The position numbers were made by a program, and so were the translations under genes. Below the pieces are notes generated by a model. That model ran no database searches. It was given only the letters and a program-made list of their open reading frames with translations, and was not told the DNA's origin. A stretch of 34,441 nucleotides of DNA from an uncultured bacterium (lineage in GTDB: Bacteria; Bacteroidota; Ignavibacteria; Kapaibacteriales; UBA4661). Location of the stretch: contig CALCNX010000098.1 of the NCBI GenBank assembly GCA_937899715.1, positions 1-34,441 on the forward strand. The letters run 5' to 3'. Positions 32,832 to 34,441 of this stretch are shown here, piece by piece (position 1 is the first letter of the stretch; the number at the start of each line of letters is the position of its first letter).

Positions 32832-32933
32832 GATTTGTTTGTATATGTATATCAGCAAATAGCTCTGCTATCACCACAAGCATACCCGGCATTGGAAAAA
32901 AGTATCTTCAGGCTTGAAAAAGCAGGATTTATT

Positions 32934-33233
32934 TTAGCAAGGAGCGCCGTTAACAATAGAGTTACAAATAAGTAAACCCGTTGGACAATCGCATACATGA
33001 AACCCTGTAACGCTATTTAGTGCTCTACACTCAGGAATAACAAGCTCCGTGCAAATTCTTGTAAATTGATTACACTCTCCACAATTTGTTCCGGTGCCGG
33101 CACAGTATTCACTTTTACCATCACAATAATAAGACTCTTGAGGTAATCCTCCCTTTTTTTCTAGCATAACATTTGTAACAAAACTATCCACTTGCAAGTC
33201 ATCCAAGCGCAATTTTTTCTTTTGCTCTATCAT
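32934..33233 (-). CDS. RiPP precursor 4, ten-cysteine core
   Basis: 99 residues from the ATG at 33233, which has GGAG upstream; the frame is open to 33278, but those codons are leader RNA shared with precursor 5. The peptide leader (MIEQKKKLRLDDLQVDSFVT) ends in GG at 28-29. The core of 70 residues is the longest here and has ten cysteines, including CDC and CGEC. So many cysteines could equally form disulfides. It reads leftward with precursors 5 and 6, each with its own promoter-like element and terminator. Confidence 0.85.
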   Translation of the reverse strand: MIEQKKKLRLDDLQVDSFVTNVMLEKKGGLPQESYYCDGKSEYCAGTGTNCGECNQFTRICTELVIPECRALNSVTGFHVCDCPTGLLICNSIVNGAPC

Positions 33234-33280
33234 CGTCGAAACTCCAAAAAGGAAATAAAAAGGAATTGAAATTAACATTA

Positions 33281-33312
33281 CAAAGTTACCCTATTTGCTC
33301 ACCCGAAATCAA
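33281..33312 (-). promoter_or_regulatory. Promoter of precursor 4
   Basis: Read on the minus strand: TTG (33312-33310), 21 nt, then TAACTTTG (33288-33281), an exact TAnnTTTG. It has no G tract. The 21-bp repeats start just upstream of the TTG. Confidence 0.55.
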
Positions 33313-33318
33313 GAGATC

Positions 33319-33392
33319 GGGAGTGAGTGTAGCAAAAAGTGGAGTGAGTGTAGCAAAAAGTGGAGTGAGTGGTGGCAAAAGTGGAGTGAATG
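33319..33392 (-). repeat. 21-bp iteron array upstream of precursor 4
   Basis: GAGTGAGTG (plus strand) recurs at 33321, 33342, 33363 and 33384 with linkers TAGCAAAAAGTG or GTGGCAAAAGTG, a 21-bp period. It lies directly upstream of the promoter elements. Confidence 0.85.
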
Positions 33393-33445
33393 AAAATGCT
33401 ACGTCTCCGCGTTTTTCAAGTGAACAATGGCACAGAAATAAAAAT

Positions 33446-33471
33446 GCCCTTTTCCATATCTGGAAAAGGGC
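33446..33471 (-). terminator. Terminator after precursor 5
   Basis: GCCCTTTTCCA pairs with TGGAAAAGGGC, followed on the minus strand by ATTTTTATTT. It lies 41 bp after the stop codon. Confidence 0.8.
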
Positions 33472-33511
33472 GGGGATAGAGAGCACATTTCTGAATCTAT
33501 ACAACAATCAT

Positions 33512-33751
33512 TTATTCCGGGCAGCCGACCTGTGTAATTTGAGGAGCGCAGGATTGACCGCATGTTTGCGCACCGTCACAGCTAAATTCACTTTGCCCGC
33601 AACCTGCATTGTGCCCATCACAAGTATTATCAATTGCTAATGTCGGATAACGGCATCCGGTACCGGTACCACCTTTTGCACTTTTCTCATTGATAACGAA
33701 ACTTTCAACAGAAATTTCGCCCAAGCGCAATTTTTTCTTTTGCTCACCCAT
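33512..33751 (-). CDS. RiPP precursor 5, seven-cysteine core
   Basis: 79 residues from the ATG at 33751, with GGAG upstream. The leader (MGEQKKKLRLGEISVESFV) ends in GG at 27-28, followed by TGTGC. The 51-residue core has seven cysteines spaced by 3-10 residues, many Gly/Gln/Ser/Thr. The DNA upstream is almost the same as that of precursor 4, including promoter and repeat array, while the cores do not align. It looks like a recent duplicate whose core was replaced or diverged fast. Confidence 0.85.
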   Translation of the reverse strand: MGEQKKKLRLGEISVESFVINEKSAKGGTGTGCRYPTLAIDNTCDGHNAGCGQSEFSCDGAQTCGQSCAPQITQVGCPE

Positions 33752-33798
33752 GTCAAAACTCCAAAAAGGGAATAAAAAAGGAATTGAAATTAACACTA

Positions 33799-33830
33799 TA
33801 AAATTACGTTATTTCCCCACCCGAAATCAA
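33799..33830 (-). promoter_or_regulatory. Promoter of precursor 5
   Basis: On the minus strand TTG (33830-33828), 21 nt, then TAATTTTA (33806-33799), one change from TAnnTTTG. The layout equals that of precursor 4. Confidence 0.5.
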
Positions 33831-33836
33831 GAGACC

Positions 33837-33911
33837 GGGAGTGAGTGGTGGCAAAAGTGGAGTGAGTGTAGCAAAAAGTGGAGTGAGTGTAGCAAAAAGT
33901 GGAGTGAGTGA
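33837..33911 (-). repeat. 21-bp iteron array upstream of precursor 5
   Basis: GAGTGAGTG recurs at 33839, 33860, 33881 and 33902, again a 21-bp period with the same linkers as at precursor 4 but in a different order of the two linker types. Confidence 0.85.
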
Positions 33912-33970
33912 AACGGCTACTTCTTCATATTCTTCGAGAAATTGGAATCAAAGAAGAAGAAAACAAAAAA

Positions 33971-33998
33971 GCTACTCAGGGTCTTGAGTAGCTTTTTT
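33971..33998 (-). terminator. Terminator after precursor 6
   Basis: GCTACTCA pairs with TGAGTAGC (33971-33992) and has A6/T6 flanks, so it can end transcripts on either strand. It lies 25 bp after the stop. Confidence 0.85.
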
Positions 33999-34016
33999 GT
34001 TTATCGTTGAAAATTT

Positions 34017-34265
34017 CTAGCAGAACGCTTCACCGGGTAATGTACAAATACAAATGGATCCGCCTTCATTAGAAACTGGGCAGTATCCCGGATCAGTGCA
34101 ATAATTCGCGGCAATACTATTGCATGCCGCACAGACGGAGAGGAATACGGCATTTGTATCGGCACCGGTTCCACCTTTAACGGTTCCCTCTGCAATATCA
34201 GCTTTTGTTACAAAGCTATTCACATGAATTTCATCCAAGCGCAATTTTTTCTTTTGCTCTATCAT
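34017..34265 (-). CDS. RiPP precursor 6, seven-cysteine core
   Basis: 82 residues from the ATG at 34265, with GGAG upstream; an earlier ATG at 34334 is rejected. The leader (MIEQKKKLRLDEIHVNSFVT) ends in GG at 31-32, followed by TGAD. The 50-residue core has seven cysteines, grouped as CAAC, YC..GYC and CIC, with Ser/Thr between. There is no 21-bp array or G tract upstream; a weak TTTTTTG and CGGCTTTG pair may be its promoter. It is the last precursor before the right-edge repeats. Confidence 0.85.
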   Translation of the reverse strand: MIEQKKKLRLDEIHVNSFVTKADIAEGTVKGGTGADTNAVFLSVCAACNSIAANYCTDPGYCPVSNEGGSICICTLPGEAFC

Positions 34266-34335
34266 CGTATTAACTCCAAAAAAAGTAATAAAAAGTAGTT
34301 GAAAATGAACACTGCAAAGCCGGATTTTTTTCATT

Positions 34336-34369
34336 AGGACTTTCGCAAAAAACAGGGAGTGCGGAATTT
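34336..34369. repeat. Dispersed repeat copy, right
   Basis: Inverted copy of the repeat at 20-53: AGGACTTTCGCAAAA, a short gap, then GGGAGTGCGGAATT. It lies upstream of precursor 6 and may overlap its promoter region. Confidence 0.55.
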
Positions 34370-34389
34370 TAATTCGAGTGTGTGCGGAG

Positions 34390-34441
34390 TTTTGTGTAAA
34401 CAGCCCTCATCCCCCGCCTTCTCCCAAAGGGAGAAGGAGCG
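34390..34441. mobile_element. MITE-like element, cut by window end
   Basis: It starts with TTTTGTGTAAAC and continues as the reverse complement of 20231-20282 with about one change (CTCCCAAAGGGAG instead of CTCCCAGAGGGAG). The flanking bases GTGCGGAG also match. The rest lies outside the window. Confidence 0.65.

Noticed and set aside
32644..32862. 72-codon plus-strand frame between the mazE gene and precursor 4
   Set aside because: It runs through a duplicated non-coding fragment and a terminator hairpin, which shows that it is not a real gene.
33319..33911. CRISPR-like arrays from the 21-bp repeats
   Set aside because: The units are contiguous with no spacers and have a fixed position upstream of precursor promoters, so they are tandem iterons.

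Overview
The window looks like accessory DNA from a member of the Bacteroidota/Chlorobiota branch. The support is indirect. Several promoters fit the Bacteroidota pattern TTG or TTTG, about 20-23 nt, then TAnnTTTG. The RiPP leader peptides resemble those of Bacteroidota pinensin-type lanthipeptides as I recall them. Dispersed palindromic repeats are abundant. I cannot name a genus.

Left part (about 1-15.9 kb): a mosaic mobile or prophage-remnant island. It carries a TOPRIM primase/DEAH helicase fusion, a possible structured small RNA in a gap (3811-3938), and a leftward operon that looks like a defence system (small effector-associated protein, TPR protein, DUF262/DUF1524 nuclease). It also has a serine recombinase, a PIN/RHH toxin-antitoxin pair, a UmuD-like S24 protease behind an HTH regulator, a divergent DnaA-domain-IV-like protein with a hypothetical partner, an MNT/HEPN pair, a HicA/HicB-like pair, and a small lysis-like cassette (amidase-like protein plus one-TM protein).

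Middle (15.9-16.7 kb): a REP-associated HUH transposase (RAYT) whose own coding sequence carries four copies of a palindromic repeat, spaced by multiples of three so the frame stays open.

Right part (16.8-34.3 kb): a RiPP locus, the most interesting region. A 1080-aa LanB-type protein seems to hold only the glutamylation domain. Six precursor genes share one leader (KKLRL..L.V.SFV, then GG) but have unrelated cores with 2-10 cysteines. A C39-peptidase ABC exporter and an HlyD-type adaptor would cut after GG and secrete the products. Every precursor is followed by its own hairpin terminator. Three of them are then followed by an enzyme gene: an erythromycin-esterase-like lipoprotein (with an S41 peptidase after it), a second S41 peptidase, and a CPBP intramembrane protease. 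Two precursors have promoter-like elements with an 11- or 12-G tract in the spacer, which suggests phase-variable expression. Three precursors have arrays of the same 21-bp repeat upstream. A truncated S41 3' end, a duplicated start of the ABC gene, a mazEF module with a deleted mazF, and MITE-like repeats on both sides show that the locus has been rearranged by recombination. No LanC cyclase or LanB elimination domain is visible, so the final chemistry is open.
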